Shown here piece after piece: positions 5,212-5,724 of a DNA stretch of 5,724 bases. Origin of the DNA: Treponema sp. (lineage in GTDB: Bacteria; Spirochaetota; Spirochaetia; Treponematales; Breznakiellaceae); contig JAISMQ010000264.1 in NCBI GenBank assembly GCA_031276685.1, positions 1 to 5,724 of the forward strand. Direction: 5' to 3'. The position numbers and the translations under genes were made by a program. The notes beneath the pieces are model-generated. The model worked only from the letters and a program-made list of their open reading frames with translations, was not told the DNA's origin and ran no database searches. The stretch's first letter is position 1. The number at the start of each line of letters is the position of its first letter.

Positions 5212-5431
5212 CGCCGCAAATATATACAGAATCGGCCGGTTTTAACGTGCCCATGATTTTTGGGAACCAGCTTTCCAAATATTCTAAATATGCATCGTCA
5301 TTTGTCTTTGAAAATTTAAATCTATGAAAGTTTTTATCTAAATTATACGGCGGATCGATTATCAATAAATCAACAAATTCAGAGGGCAATAAATCCATAA
5401 TTTCAAATAAATTCCCACAGATTGTTTTATT
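5204..5431 (-). pseudogene. Truncated DNA methyltransferase (N6-adenine/N4-cytosine type), N-terminal part
   Basis: These 76 codons read NKTICGNLFEIMDLLP, then FVDLLIIDPPYNLDKNFHRF, then LKPADSVYICGDWK. The DPPY tetrapeptide is motif IV, the catalytic loop of amino-methyltransferases (N6_N4_Mtase family); the preceding hydrophobic strand and the following SVYICGDW strand fit the same fold. Intact enzymes are about 250-300 residues, and here the target-recognition part and the FxGxG cofactor motif are absent. After GDWK the frame continues only with INRIKHGCCT to a TAA at 5173-5171. Upstream, the open frame runs to 5575 but crosses the hairpin element, giving a Pro/Arg/Ser-rich string unlike any methyltransferase N-terminus. 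The piece is thus broken at both ends and should be inactive. Its AT-rich composition differs from the flanking GC-rich genes, suggesting acquisition by transfer. Confidence 0.85.
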
Positions 5432-5444
5432 CGAAGGGGGGTCG

Positions 5445-5573
5445 AATACCCCGCCCCTTGGGGTTGAATTCCTACGCCAAGGATGGCGGGGTAGCCCCGT
5501 GCAAAATGAGAAAAGTCCGCAGGACTTTTTCTTCTCGACCGAAGAACCCCGCTGCTCTGCGGCGGGGTTCTTC
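5445..5573. mobile_element. About 130-bp palindrome-rich element with imperfect terminal inverted repeats (MITE/PATE-like)
   Basis: The left end reads GAATACCCCGCC (5445-5455 region) and the right end, reverse-complemented, GAAGAACCCCGCC; ACCCCGCC/GGCGGGGT is perfect between them. Inside are three hairpins. H1 pairs 5447-5461 with 5477-5493 (15 bp with a 2-base bulge). H2 is AAAAGTCC-GCA-GGACTTTT (5511-5529). H3 is GAAGAACCCCGC (5541-5552) with its exact complement (5562-5573). It carries no plausible protein gene. GC-rich and hairpin-dense, it sits in AT-rich DNA and interrupts the methyltransferase reading frame, as a small non-autonomous element would. Kinship to IS200/IS605-type palindromic elements is only a suggestion. 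Exact ends and any target duplication cannot be fixed from one copy. Confidence 0.6.
5511..5534. terminator. Perfect 8-bp hairpin with U-tracts both ways inside the element
   Basis: AAAAGTCC and GGACTTTT pair around loop GCA; TTTTTCTTC follows on the plus strand, and CTCATTTT follows on the minus strand. The shape is that of a compact bidirectional intrinsic terminator, so the element may stop transcription in both directions wherever it lands. Confidence 0.5.
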
Positions 5574-5578
5574 ATTTG

Positions 5579-5608
5579 TTATTTGGGGAATGGAGATTTT
5601 TTTATCAT
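5579..5608 (-). pseudogene. Possible displaced start of the methyltransferase gene
   Basis: On the minus strand an ATG at 5608-5606 opens MIKKSPFPK and then meets TAA at 5581-5579 just before the hairpin element. If the DNA at 5432-5584 is removed, the frame runs MIKKSPFP straight into NKTICGNLFE, which looks like a natural methyltransferase N-terminus. This is an inference; the join is in frame but no homologue has been compared. Confidence 0.35.
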
Positions 5609-5724
5609 CAGGGCCTGTCAGATTTTTTGTGTAAATAGTGTTTTGCTACAAGAGCGGAACCCGCTCGTTTCCGAACAAAATGGCGAACTGGTTTAACGCC
5701 ATTCCCCATTGTTTTATCGGCATT
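5608..5724 (-). other. Open minus-strand frame entering from the window edge, stop overlapping ATG 5608
   Basis: From 5724 down to TGA (5610-5608) 38 codons are open, ending KHYLHKKSDRP. The stop and the candidate methyltransferase ATG share a base as TGATG, a common form of translational coupling in operons. The peptide is rich in Arg/Lys and I do not recognise it. Two plus-strand frames are also open here, one ending at 5696 and one running off the window with MANWFNAIPHC. Which, if any, is coding is undecided. A short hairpin GAGCGG-AAC-CCGCTC lies at 5652-5666. Confidence 0.25.

Noticed and set aside
5171..5575. A single 134-residue methyltransferase gene starting at 5575
   Set aside because: The first 48 codons are translation of the hairpin element, a Pro/Arg/Ser-rich string with no family resemblance, and the last 10 codons are translation of the deletion junction. 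Only 5204-5431 is methyltransferase.
5436..5576. CRISPR-like array of palindromic repeats
   Set aside because: The hairpins differ in sequence and length and no regularly spaced repeat-spacer pattern exists; three related hairpins within one 130-bp unit fit a small element better.

Overview
The window looks like a chromosomal stretch from a spirochaete, most likely a Treponema-type organism of the moderately GC-rich (termite-gut-like) group. This is an inference from protein character: a DUF2059 protein and a large outer-membrane barrel, both with 'SxxG|Q' signal-peptide ends, a free-standing SpoU methyltransferase, and an HI1419/HI1420-type toxin-antitoxin pair. No rRNA, tRNA, CRISPR array or intact transposase is visible.

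Layout. (1) Bases 1-795 hold the C-terminal 264 residues of L-fucose isomerase (fucI), cut by the window edge. Just behind its stop codon, bases 808-849 carry a second, diverged copy of the last 13 codons plus stop of a fucI gene, apparently a remnant of a paralogue or replaced allele. A long GC hairpin follows (882-921). (2) Bases 961-1552, minus strand, hold a type II toxin-antitoxin operon with the RelE/ParE-fold toxin first and the HTH antitoxin second, overlapping by 14 bases. (3) Bases 1678-3039, plus strand, hold an exported DUF2059 protein and, 27 bases later, a TrmH/SpoU-type RNA 2'-O-methyltransferase, probably co-transcribed. (4) Bases 3147-5018, plus strand, encode a 623-residue exported outer-membrane beta-barrel resembling the Wzi capsule-assembly family, followed by a rho-independent terminator (5059-5099).

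(5) Bases 5098-5724 are a decayed accessory region, clearly more AT-rich, reading on the minus strand. They contain the N-terminal third of a DPPY-type DNA methyltransferase (5204-5431). This is joined at about 5204-5211 to the out-of-frame C-terminal 37 codons of a second, unidentified protein (5098-5211). The methyltransferase start is cut off by a roughly 130-bp palindrome-rich element (5445-5573) that has imperfect terminal inverted repeats and three internal hairpins. A plausible displaced methyltransferase start (ATG at 5608) lies beyond the element, overlapping the stop of a further partial reading frame at the window edge. The simplest reading is a former restriction-modification or methyltransferase operon, broken by a small non-autonomous element and by an internal deletion.

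Apart from the TA pair and the DUF2059-SpoU pair, the genes show no obvious shared pathway. The notable features are the gene scars at both ends: the fucI double tail on the left and the methyltransferase wreck with its hairpin element on the right.
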